Part shown: positions 21,306-27,581 of the stretch, one piece after another
Layout: each line of letters starts with the position of its first letter
How positions within the stretch are numbered: the stretch's first letter is position 1
IMG/VR virus record: IMGVR_UViG_3300042398_000778
Span: 1-27,581 of that record
DNA from: a virus
Length of the DNA stretch: 27,581 nt
Reading direction: 5' to 3' (one strand)
Translations under genes and position numbers: made by a program
Notes under the pieces: generated by a model
The model's input: the letters and a program-made list of their open reading frames with translations, nothing else
What the model was told of the DNA's origin: nothing
Databases searched by the model: none

Positions 21306-21545
21306 CAAAATGCAACAGTAAGTCAAATGAAAATGTTATTAACTAGAATTGGCGAAGGATCACAAATGGTTGTAACAGGAGATTTGGCCCAAGCGGACAG
21401 GTTAAATGATAATGGTTTAATCGACTTTTGTAGATTGCTTGCAGAGAAGCCAGAATTAAAACACATCGATGTTGCTGAATTTACAGCAATGGATATTGAG
21501 AGACATGAAGCCGTTAAGGAGGTGTTATCAATTTACGGTGAATAA
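21306..21545 (+). pseudogene. phoH: Displaced C-terminal fragment of phoH
   Basis: This reads QNATVSQMKMLLTRIGEG, then SQMVVTGDLAQADRL and ends EVLSIYGE, clearly the last third of a PhoH protein from just after Walker B. In frame, a stop lies at 21297-21299 and there is no N-terminal ATPase part. An internal ATG at 21327 could give 72 residues, but no Shine-Dalgarno precedes it. By hand alignment it agrees with the C-terminus of the intact phoH at 47 of about 79 positions, so it is not a fresh copy. QNAT here is the usual family sequence while the intact gene has QGTT, which supports this fragment being the original resident end. It still runs into the terminator that would have served the original gene. 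Confidence 0.85.
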
Positions 21546-21548
21546 CAA

Positions 21549-21570
21549 AAAGGGGGCAACAGCCCCCTTT
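21549..21570. terminator. Bidirectional intrinsic terminator
   Basis: AAAGGGGG (21549-21556) and CCCCCTTT (21563-21570) form an 8-bp stem with a 6-base loop, with A-rich sequence on the left and TTTCTT on the right. It stands between the end of the displaced phoH fragment (plus strand) and the stop of the DUF2061 gene (minus strand), so it can serve both convergent units. Confidence 0.9.
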
Positions 21571-21571
21571 C

Positions 21572-21772
21572 TTATTTACCCCAGTCTATACTAATCCATA
21601 CTCGTTCATGAATATAATATAGGATTGTATGTAGTATTACCTGAATACCTGCAATACTACCAGCAATAATAATATCATCAATTATAAAATATGATATCAT
21701 AAATGATACTACAGTAGCTATTATGCGCCAACTTATAGTTTTAACTAATGTTCGGGTAACAGTATCACTCAT
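21572..21772 (-). CDS. DUF2061-family small membrane protein
   Basis: A 66-residue protein with two hydrophobic helices (IIATVVSFMISYFIIDD and IIAGSIAGIQVILHTILYYI). The family pattern is present: RTLVKTISWRIIATVVSF at the start and YYIHERVWISIDWG at the end, as in DUF2061 membrane proteins of bacteria and marine phages (K-x-h-S-W-R-h-h-x-T, and YY-x-HER-h-W). The biochemical role is unknown. Its ATG overlaps the clamp-loader stop in an ATGA junction, and it is the last gene before the bidirectional terminator. Confidence 0.85.
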   Translation of the reverse strand: MSDTVTRTLVKTISWRIIATVVSFMISYFIIDDIIIAGSIAGIQVILHTILYYIHERVWISIDWGK

Positions 21773-22689
21773 ATATTTGCCAACCTAATTAACGTAGCAG
21801 ACAAATTAATCTCTGGATCTGCAATAATGGTATGATTAACAAGACCATCTTTAATGATAAGTATTGCTTTATCCTGTAATCCATCGTCACCGAATAATTC
21901 AATATTATCATATAACCATCGATAAATGTCTTCAATTTCTTCAGGTCTAGCTTGTTTACATATTAATTTCCGAGCTTCATTGATTCTACCAGCTTTAAAT
22001 AATTGCACCATTTCGATTTTATAATCAGCCGATCCTTCCGATGTATTATCAATAATCAATGTCCCAGACATGCTATTTAATTCAATTTCATTTATACATT
22101 TTCTTAAATCAGGATAGGTTGCTTTCACATAAGTATCCAATGTATCTAAATCAAATTTAATATTTTCTGATATTAAAATAGTTGCAGCACGTGCTGTAAA
22201 CTCATTAATATCAGATTTTTCAATATGAAATCGACCTTGGCATCTACTATGCAACGCTGGTATGATTCTGTTTGGGTAGTTACATGTAAATATGAATCTA
22301 GCAAATTCTTGATATTCATCAATTACTCCCCGAAGTGCAGCTTGTGCATTCAATGATAGGTAATCGGCCTCATCTAAAAATACAACTTTAAAATCGCCTT
22401 GTGGAATAGTTTCAAAAAATCCAACAATTTTTTCACGAACTACATCAACAGAATTATCCCGTGATGCGTTTATTTCTTTAATATCGAATGGATGAATTTT
22501 AAACGTGTTGAATAATATTCTAGCCAGCGTAGTTTTGCCAACACCAGCACCGCCACTTAGTAATATGTGTGGAAAACTGCCGTTATTAACCCAGCGTTGG
22601 ATGATTTGTTTTTGTTTATTATCACTGAATACATATTCATCCAATGTTTGTGGACTATATTTATCAGCCCATTGTTCTTTAACTGCCAT
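21769..22689 (-). CDS. 44: Clamp loader ATPase subunit, T4 gp44 type
   Basis: A 306-residue AAA+ clamp loader; T4 gp44 is 319. It starts EQWADKYSPQTLDEYVF (the W-x-x-KY-x-P-x-x-L-x-E/D pattern), with Walker A GGAGVGKT (46-53), Walker B VVFLDEAD (DEAD 106-109), sensor 1 FIFTCNYPNRI and the SRC motif LHSRCQG (148-150) used in trans to complete the neighbouring ATP site. The C-terminal third is helical, as expected for the collar domain. With a small subunit (gp62-like, not in the window) it would load the clamp for gp43. It is separated from the polymerase and clamp genes by about 17 kb, and coupled to the DUF2061 gene downstream. Confidence 0.95.
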   Translation of the reverse strand: MAVKEQWADKYSPQTLDEYVFSDNKQKQIIQRWVNNGSFPHILLSGGAGVGKTTLARILFNTFKIHPFDIKEINASRDNSVDVVREKIVGFFETIPQGDFKVVFLDEADYLSLNAQAALRGVIDEYQEFARFIFTCNYPNRIIPALHSRCQGRFHIEKSDINEFTARAATILISENIKFDLDTLDTYVKATYPDLRKCINEIELNSMSGTLIIDNTSEGSADYKIEMVQLFKAGRINEARKLICKQARPEEIEDIYRWLYDNIELFGDDGLQDKAILIIKDGLVNHTIIADPEINLSATLIRLANI

Positions 22690-22703
22690 TATATTTTTAA
22701 GTG

Positions 22704-23645
22704 TTATTGTTGAAAAAGATTAATCCAATGTGATATCACATATGACCAATCGTAAGTTCGTGCATGTTCTTGAATTTGTAAACATCTATTATGGTATTCG
22801 TGTGGGTTATTTTTATAGTATGTCAAAATTTCAACAGTTTTTTCTACAAATTCTATTTCAGGAATTGGTACTTCTATACCACCCTTATGTCCAATAGATC
22901 TTTCCCAATGACCGACCTGTGTTCCTATAACTAATTTACCAGCAGCACCAGCTTCCAGTGCTGGTAATCCAGCACCTTCTTCTGTACTAGCTATTATGAC
23001 ACAATCTACTGAATTATAAAATCCACTCATTGTTACAAAATTATTGTGATAGTTACTTGCTATTTTAAATTCTAAACCAGCTTTTTCCGCGCATTCTTTT
23101 ACCAAGTATCCGCGTTTTTTATATCTAGGTTGAGCCAAGAAATCATCTATCATATCTTGTGTAATTGCATCTCTATCATGATATGCACCAGCAAATCCAA
23201 CAGTTCGTAATTCACTACTTGGTTTATTATAAAATGTATTATAGTTTAATGCAACTGGGCAAACATATGGTATTCTAGTTATCCCATGGTTTATACTATG
23301 TTGCTTTAAATAATCACTGACCACCCCGTATGCTTTAAACTTATAGAAGTCATCAGTCCCATGATAATTAATTAATTCGTTAATATCTAATGGAGCATGT
23401 GCTACAACAACACACCGTTCTGGACGGATTGCACCATATACATGGCCCAAAAACCTAAATCCATGATGGGTTGTTACCCAAAAATCAATATGGTTATCGA
23501 GTTCTACTAGCTCTTGAATGGTATATGGTTTATCCCATGGCAGTAATTGGCAATTGTATCCTTCTACCCATAGATATTTGAACATTTCATAATGCACAGT
23601 ACCAAATGCCCATTCTGGTTGTACGAAAAAAACGACTTTTTTCAT
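22704..23645 (-). CDS. GT-B-type glycosyltransferase
   Basis: A 313-residue protein from the ATG at 23645 (MKKVVFFVQPEWAFG), one base after the upstream stop; a longer open frame to 23732 only overlaps the previous gene. The N-terminal domain is Rossmann-like, and the C-terminal nucleotide-sugar domain carries STEEGAGLPALEAGAAGKLV followed by IGTQVGHWERSI. This E-G-x-G-L-P-x-L-E-A-x-A pattern is the donor-binding motif of GT4-type enzymes. VGFAGAYHDRDA marks the start of the second domain. The acceptor is unknown: phage glycosyltransferases modify DNA bases, host surface glycans or virion proteins. No base-hydroxymethylating enzyme is in the window to suggest DNA. It follows the GroES-like gene in a compact run. 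No Shine-Dalgarno is visible. Confidence 0.85.
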   Translation of the reverse strand: MKKVVFFVQPEWAFGTVHYEMFKYLWVEGYNCQLLPWDKPYTIQELVELDNHIDFWVTTHHGFRFLGHVYGAIRPERCVVVAHAPLDINELINYHGTDDFYKFKAYGVVSDYLKQHSINHGITRIPYVCPVALNYNTFYNKPSSELRTVGFAGAYHDRDAITQDMIDDFLAQPRYKKRGYLVKECAEKAGLEFKIASNYHNNFVTMSGFYNSVDCVIIASTEEGAGLPALEAGAAGKLVIGTQVGHWERSIGHKGGIEVPIPEIEFVEKTVEILTYYKNNPHEYHNRCLQIQEHARTYDWSYVISHWINLFQQ

Positions 23646-23646
23646 A

Positions 23647-24036
23647 TTAATACATTGGATTAGAAAAATCAAATGACGCGGTAGTTGATTGTTGTGATTC
23701 ACCAAAATAAACATCAGATGGTTTATGATCACTGATCATCATAATTGATGATGTTTCAACTCGCCTAATGAAATGCTCTTCTCCACTATAATCTCGGATA
23801 GTTAAGCCACGTGTCCATCGCCCATGTTCTACTAAAATCCAATCACCAACTTTAATCGTTGTTTGATCTTTGCCAATCGCACAAACTTGTGCCCATCGTG
23901 GTTTGATACCTTCACTTTTTCCATCATCACTACGAAGGATTAATCCACTTGCAGTAGTTTGTTCTTCAAAATTCATACCTGTTACTAAAACGCCATCATG
24001 TAATGGAGTGATTTCTGTACATTCTATCGTACTCAT
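23647..24036 (-). CDS. groES: GroES-like co-chaperonin (Cpn10; functional counterpart of T4 gp31)
   Basis: A 129-residue protein. ITPLHDGVLVTGMNF resembles the GroES first strand (I-x-PLHD-x-V-h-V). A mobile-loop region follows (EEQTTASGLILRSDDGKSEG, about 24-43) containing the hydrophobic GLIL tripeptide region that docks on GroEL. Then come WAQVCAIGKDQ and IKVGDWILVEHGRWTRG, the conserved GroES barrel strands. It extends about 25 residues beyond the usual GroES end with a Ser/Thr-rich tail. T4 gp31 replaces host GroES to fold the large capsid protein; a like role is probable here with host GroEL. The start shares a base with the upstream stop (TAATG). Confidence 0.88.
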   Translation of the reverse strand: MSTIECTEITPLHDGVLVTGMNFEEQTTASGLILRSDDGKSEGIKPRWAQVCAIGKDQTTIKVGDWILVEHGRWTRGLTIRDYSGEEHFIRRVETSSIMMISDHKPSDVYFGESQQSTTASFDFSNPMY

Positions 24037-24320
24037 TATTCACCGCCTTTTACTAGTTTTTCCTTTGTTTTCAATTGAGCTACTGGTTCTTCAATGAGTT
24101 CCTGTTCTACTGGAACTCTAATTTGAGCAGGTGCCCCACCCACTGTTTGTATTTCTTCAACAGTTTTTACTATTTTTCCACCTGGTCCTAGTTTATCACC
24201 ACGTGCATTCACTTTTACATTTCCAACTGCCATTGTTAATTCGTTTTTGTTAACTAGTTTATTCATATCAATGGTATTTCCCTTTGATGTTTTATAAACT
24301 CCATTTTGATTTACAGCCAT
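24036..24320 (-). CDS. Conserved small T4-like phage protein, unknown function
   Basis: A 94-residue protein with the pattern KGNTIDMNKLVNKNELTMAV, then GNVKVNARGDKLGPGGKIVK and a Pro/Glu-rich end. The segment h-x-x-L-V-N-x-N-E-x-T-x-A-V-G-N-h-x-V-NARGD-x-LGPGGKI is familiar from a small protein family in marine T4-type phages, with no assigned role. AAGGAG lies upstream of the ATG. It is coupled to the GroES-like gene. Likely an assembly or virion protein from its conservation; this is inference. Confidence 0.65.
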   Translation of the reverse strand: MAVNQNGVYKTSKGNTIDMNKLVNKNELTMAVGNVKVNARGDKLGPGGKIVKTVEEIQTVGGAPAQIRVPVEQELIEEPVAQLKTKEKLVKGGE

Positions 24321-24329
24321 ATTATCTCC

Positions 24330-24839
24330 TTATCTTAAAAATTCTTGCCAATTTAAATTGTATTTAATACTATTGATACGATGTATACCAATTAAATATA
24401 ACACATATGATGATACCGAACTTCCACGACCAACACCCCACAGCACATTCTCTGCATTACATGTATCAACAAAATATTTTAACCATCGTAATATATCTAT
24501 CATATTACGCAATTCATATTCTGCTAATTCTTCTGCCACTCTTATTTTTTCATCAAGTGTATTGCATTTTGATTCAATCCATGATTGAATATCGAATGTT
24601 TTATATTCATCTGGCATGAACCATTCTTGTTGCATAGAGATATCGAATTCATTAATTGAGTTGAATTCGATATCTGATGTGGGATTCTGAAAATTTATAT
24701 CAGATATTGTGCGTAGTGATGATATATCATGTGTAGGTATTACTGTTAACTTCGATAACTCTGAAACTTTTCCTTGATACATCATTTTGAAAATATCAGA
24801 GTCTTCGAATATTGGATTACTAAATTTATCTAAATGCAT
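24330..24839 (-). CDS. DnaE (Pol III alpha)-like fragment without catalytic aspartates
   Basis: A 169-residue protein that matches the region of C-family DNA polymerases just before the active site. RVAEELAEYELRNMIDILRW (100-119) corresponds to the helical RLxYEL-x-x-I stretch of DnaE. GVGRGSSVSSYVLYLIGIHR (135-154) corresponds to the GPGRGSAAGSLVAY-x-L-x-IT palm motif, and LNWQEFLR to the LLFERFLN end. The protein stops there, just before the place where DnaE has its PDhDhD catalytic aspartates, so it should not polymerise by itself. Marine T4-type phages carry similar short genes. A possible role is nucleotide or primer-end binding, or a decoy for host Pol III subunits. The phage already has gp43. 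Confidence 0.7.
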   Translation of the reverse strand: MHLDKFSNPIFEDSDIFKMMYQGKVSELSKLTVIPTHDISSLRTISDINFQNPTSDIEFNSINEFDISMQQEWFMPDEYKTFDIQSWIESKCNTLDEKIRVAEELAEYELRNMIDILRWLKYFVDTCNAENVLWGVGRGSSVSSYVLYLIGIHRINSIKYNLNWQEFLR

Positions 24840-24845
24840 GAAAGC

Positions 24846-24874
24846 ATTTTACTCTATGTTGATCAGTTTGTCAA
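24846..24874 (-). promoter_or_regulatory. Possible sigma70-type promoter inside the 24849-25079 gene end
   Basis: On the minus strand TTGACA (24874-24869), 17 bases, then TAAAAT (24851-24846). One mismatch in the -10. It overlaps coding sequence, and the -10 lies only six bases from the ATG at 24839, so the message would be nearly leaderless. This may be chance. Confidence 0.35.
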
Positions 24875-25079
24875 GCTCTTTATTTTTACGTTCTACTAAG
24901 GCTTCCCATGCTTCTCGTTGTACAGTTGCAAGTTGTTCTCTATATGTGTCTAACAACATTGCAATTTGTTCTTTAACTTGTACATTGTTAGTCATAAAAT
25001 ATTTTTTATTTAAATCAGTAATTTTATTACTTAGTTCTGATTCTTTTAATTCAGATACATTATTTGCTAATGGATGCAT
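24849..25079 (-). CDS. Small coiled-coil conserved phage protein
   Basis: A 76-residue, almost wholly helical protein starting MHPLANNVSELKESELSNKI, then TDLNKKYFMTN and a helical EQIAMLLDTYREQLATVQRE. The MHPL-x-N-x-h-S-E-L-x-x-x-EL-x-x-KI-x-DL start is familiar from cyanophage genomes, where the role is unknown. The heptad-like spacing of Leu and Ile suggests a dimeric coiled coil. It sits between the tail-fibre gene and the DnaE-like fragment and starts 11 bases after the fibre stop. Confidence 0.7.
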   Translation of the reverse strand: MHPLANNVSELKESELSNKITDLNKKYFMTNNVQVKEQIAMLLDTYREQLATVQREAWEALVERKNKELDKLINIE

Positions 25080-25090
25080 ATATACTCCTA

Positions 25091-27581
25091 TTAAAGTGCA
25101 GCAATTATAAATGCTAAAAGTTCATCATATCTTATACCATATCTATCACCAGCAGGAATATACGGTCTAATAACATTTCCTTTATCATCCAATACTTCTT
25201 GCTGTTCTTCCCATTCATCATAACAATACAATGCATAATTTTGTGGGTCTAGACCATTTTCAATGAATGCGTTTTTAACATCCTGTGCAATTACTCCAAT
25301 GTGGACTCTAGATCCATCTCCCTTCTCAATGACGGCATCCTTAAATTTAAAAGTTTTTATTAATTTTTTAAGCGCTTTAGCGGTTAATAATTCTGCTTCA
25401 GATAAATCTTGAATTTGTTCTTTAGTTCTTTCATCTGATGTATTAATCGTACCAGTACCAGCGTATATTGTAGACCATCTATAACTAGTATCACCTAATT
25501 TTATAGTATTATCGGTTGCTGGTTTAAATGGTGCATGTGTATAAAAACTTCCCGCTAGTACAGATATATTTCCAGTACCCATTGATGAAGAGCCACCATC
25601 AGTTATTATGCGGGAATCGTAATCGTTATTTAATCCAGATGAATGAAAATCAATATAGTTTGAAAATGCTGTACTTTTTGAACCTAATTCAATAGATCCG
25701 GTATTTTCAATTATAAAATAAGGATTTCCACCAGAATCATTGCAATATATTGGTGATGCAGACCCGGTGTATTTAAATCCAATTGCATCTTTTTGTGCAG
25801 ATGTTCCAGCATATTCAAACGCTATACCAGTTGGGGTTTCGGCGCGAAATGCATTATCCCACCCAGCTCTAGCAATAAACGCAGCACTTCCTTGATATTG
25901 ACCTAAATTAACACTGTCAAATCCCCAAGTTGTTAATCCAGCAGCTTTATAATTGAATGTCCCAAGCTCAAATCCAGTTGAAGAATTGGCTATACTATAA
26001 TTCAATAAAAAAGTATTAGCATTATGCCCCCAAATTTTAGTAATTGGATTGATAATTGCACCAACTCCATCACTCGGTATTTGTCCAACTGAAGTATTTC
26101 CAAATTGAAACCATCCTGATACCGTAATAGATGTACCATCGGTTGCCCAAGATGTAATAAACCCACTATACTTCGTTGAATGTAAAGTATCAATAATCAT
26201 ACCTTTATGTAATTTTAATACCTCTTCAGATGTTAAGGAAGTGTTAGGTATAATTGTTGTACTAGTATAATTTGCAATTGTAACAGTTGCAATTGATGGT
26301 GGTGCAGTATTCTCAACATACATAGATACACTATCACGATCCCAATACTGCGAAAGTCCAGCAGGGGATTTAATTCCAAGAACAGCAGGTTCTGTAGCTA
26401 AACCAGCATTGCTATTGGCATCTAACAACGGATTAGAGTTTGCGTTTGATACAATACTAAATCCCGTTGTGTTTGGTCCGGTACCATAATGATCAGTATT
26501 TATTGAGCGACCTGCTTTGTAAACTGTTCCAGTATTTGCAAGATAAGTTCCGTAATCATTGATATAGGTTGCTTCATCAAATTCCCAATAAATGCGTACA
26601 CCAACAGTGGTTATAATACTAGACAATACATAATTGCCATTTGGGACAAAAACAGAGCAATATGGCGTTGTTTCAACGTTATCAGTATACGATGACTCTA
26701 TCGTAACTCTTGCATTGAGTGATGCAGCGTTTACTGCTAATTGAAAAGCAGCGGTATCATCAGAAATACCATCACCAGCTGCTCCAAAATCTAATACACT
26801 AACAGTTTCTCTAAGTTTAGCACGAGCAGTTCTAATTATAGCACCGGTACCTGCTTGTTGGAATGATATTCCATTACTATCAGATGGTCCAGATGCCCCA
26901 GTTGCACCATCATTTCCTGTTAATCCAGTAGCTCCAGTAGCACCTGAACCGGTTAACCCAGTTGCACCTGTATCACCCTGTGGCCCGGTTGCTCCAGATG
27001 CTCCAATTCCAGTTGCACCAGTAGCACCTGATCCAGTAGCACCAACATCACCGGTTAATCCAGTTGCACCCTGTGGTCCAACTACACCGGTAGAGCCTTG
27101 GTTCCCAGTAATGCCAGGTGTACCAGTTGCGCCCTGTAATCCAGTTGATCCTTGCGGCCCTGTATCACCAGTTGCACCAGTTAATCCACTCAAACCAGTA
27201 GATCCAACAGCACCGGCTGGGCCGGTAGCGCCGATTAATCCCTGCTCTCCAGTGGGACCAGGTAGACCAGTTGCACCGATTGCGCCATTCGGTCCTGTTG
27301 CACCGGTTGACCCATTATTACCATCTAGCCCAGTTGGGCCTTGTACACCGGTTGCACCCTGTGAACCACTTAACCCGGTAGCACCGGTTGCACCGGGACC
27401 ACCAATTCCAGATGCACCAAATATTGCTAAATTTGATACTTCTGCTTGAAGTGAGGAAATTTCAGTTGATGCTTGTTGTAATCCTGCTTGAATAGAAGTA
27501 AAGTTATCTCTAAACCCTTGTGTGGAATTATCTCTACCTGCTATTGGGTAATTAACATCTATTGATGAAAAATTAATGTTA
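25091..27581 (-). CDS. Tail fibre/spike: collagen-like stalk, lyase-type head, S74 chaperone (5' end off window)
   Basis: The frame stays open to the window edge (first full codon at 27580), giving about 829 residues. The N-terminus visible is [19 protein letters not shown] followed by [19 protein letters not shown] and a short coiled coil, as in cyanophage structural proteins. A Gly-X-Y stalk of about 180 residues follows, then [20 protein letters not shown], the start of a pectate-lyase-type beta helix. The last about 120 residues are a peptidase S74 self-cleaving chaperone: [20 protein letters not shown] (Ser-Asp cleavage site), then HIGVIAQDV. The S74 part helps trimer folding and is then removed. 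It would bind or trim a cell-surface polysaccharide. A TTG at 27193 is in frame, but the upstream sequence clearly belongs to the same protein. The true start should lie a few codons beyond the edge. Confidence 0.92.
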   Translation of the reverse strand, partial: NINFSSIDVNYPIAGRDNSTQGFRDNFTSIQAGLQQASTEISSLQAEVSNLAIFGASGIGGPGATGATGLSGSQGATGVQGPTGLDGNNGSTGATGPNGAIGATGLPGPTGEQGLIGATGPAGAVGSTGLSGLTGATGDTGPQGSTGLQGATGTPGITGNQGSTGVVGPQGATGLTGDVGATGSGATGATGIGASGATGPQGDTGATGLTGSGATGATGLTGNDGATGASGPSDSNGISFQQAGTGAIIRTARAKLRETVSVLDFGAAGDGISDDTAAFQLAVNAASLNARVTIESSYTDNVETTPYCSVFVPNGNYVLSSIITTVGVRIYWEFDEATYINDYGTYLANTGTVYKAGRSINTDHYGTGPNTTGFSIVSNANSNPLLDANSNAGLATEPAVLGIKSPAGLSQYWDRDSVSMYVENTAPPSIATVTIANYTSTTIIPNTSLTSEEVLKLHKGMIIDTLHSTKYSGFITSWATDGTSITVSGWFQFGNTSVGQIPSDGVGAIINPITKIWGHNANTFLLNYSIANSSTGFELGTFNYKAAGLTTWGFDSVNLGQYQGSAAFIARAGWDNAFRAETPTGIAFEYAGTSAQKDAIGFKYTGSASPIYCNDSGGNPYFIIENTGSIELGSKSTAFSNYIDFHSSGLNNDYDSRIITDGGSSSMGTGNISVLAGSFYTHAPFKPATDNTIKLGDTSYRWSTIYAGTGTINTSDERTKEQIQDLSEAELLTAKALKKLIKTFKFKDAVIEKGDGSRVHIGVIAQDVKNAFIENGLDPQNYALYCYDEWEEQQEVLDDKGNVIRPYIPAGDRYGIRYDELLAFIIAAL
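26883..27420 (-). repeat. Collagen-like Gly-X-Y repeat region of the tail fibre
   Basis: About 180 residues with Gly at every third position, dominated by GATG and GPTG units (G-A-T-G-L-T-G and G-P-Q-G), with two GSGATG and one GIGASG interruption. At DNA level it is a near 9-base repetitive stretch, prone to slippage and recombination. Thr often follows the second position, as in phage collagen-like stalks. Confidence 0.9.

Noticed and set aside
21327-21545. The 72-residue frame from the internal ATG as a working small PhoH protein or as half of a split PhoH
   Set aside because: No Shine-Dalgarno, no ATPase part, and the upstream phoH is already complete, so there is nothing for it to complement.
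27111-27449. Plus-strand frame rich in Pro, Val and Ala
   Set aside because: It is the mirror of the collagen-like repeat on the minus strand and has no other support.
1-27581. tRNA genes, CRISPR arrays, insertion sequences
   Set aside because: No cloverleaf, regularly spaced repeat array or transposase was seen on either strand by reading; a tRNA search program was not available.

Overview
The window is part of the genome of a T4-type myovirus, most like the marine and freshwater branch (cyanophage- and pelagiphage-like). The evidence is an AT-rich, almost gap-free block of minus-strand genes with ATGA/TAATG junctions, and T4 replication proteins (gp43 polymerase, gp44 clamp loader, a gp45-like clamp, a DsbA-like protein). 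Also present are PhoH, a GroES-like co-chaperonin, a collagen/S74 tail fibre and many small proteins typical of these phages. The spanin pair, with a lipoprotein partner, implies a host with two membranes. The host genus cannot be read from the sequence.

Layout, high to low coordinates (direction of minus-strand transcription): (i) 27581-24330, an open-ended tail-fibre gene, a coiled-coil protein and a DnaE-like fragment; (ii) 24320-21572, a small conserved protein, GroES-like protein, glycosyltransferase, clamp loader and DUF2061 membrane protein, ending at a two-way terminator; (iii) 21545-19585, the only plus-strand locus, phoH interrupted by a homing element; (iv) 19431-16090, two conserved proteins, then the lysis genes (GH19 endolysin, inner and outer spanins, holin, small exported protein); (v) 16018-12857, DnaJ and a ClpA-type unfoldase; (vi) 12802-10196, a helper protein and three different nucleotidyl-transfer enzymes in overlapping frames; (vii) 10182-5443, six coupled genes of unknown role, probably virion-linked; (viii) 5338-1388, DsbA-like protein, small Cys-rich protein, gp43 and gp45-like clamp; (ix) 1377-1, small conserved proteins and the start of an FkbM-like gene. 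No stretch over 300 bases lacks a gene, and I saw no tRNA gene or CRISPR array.

The standout is the phoH locus. A complete phoH is followed by a convergent HNH endonuclease gene and then by a second, diverged phoH C-terminus with no N-terminal part. The two C-termini agree at about 59% of positions, too low for a fresh tandem duplication. The simplest reading is a homing element that cut phoH at its Walker B codons, inserted its endonuclease gene, and brought a replacement C-terminus that made the host gene whole while displacing the resident end. This resembles the hybrid-gene elements described at Allomyces mitochondrial atp6.

Regulation is unusually readable. Three perfect TTGACA-17-TATAAT promoters serve the clamp, DsbA-like and dnaJ genes. 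T4-late-like TAAATAC boxes precede the 12802 gene, the 19431 gene and phoH. Several promoters sit inside inverted repeats at unit boundaries, recalling the promoter/stem-loop cassettes (PeSLs) of T4-type phages.
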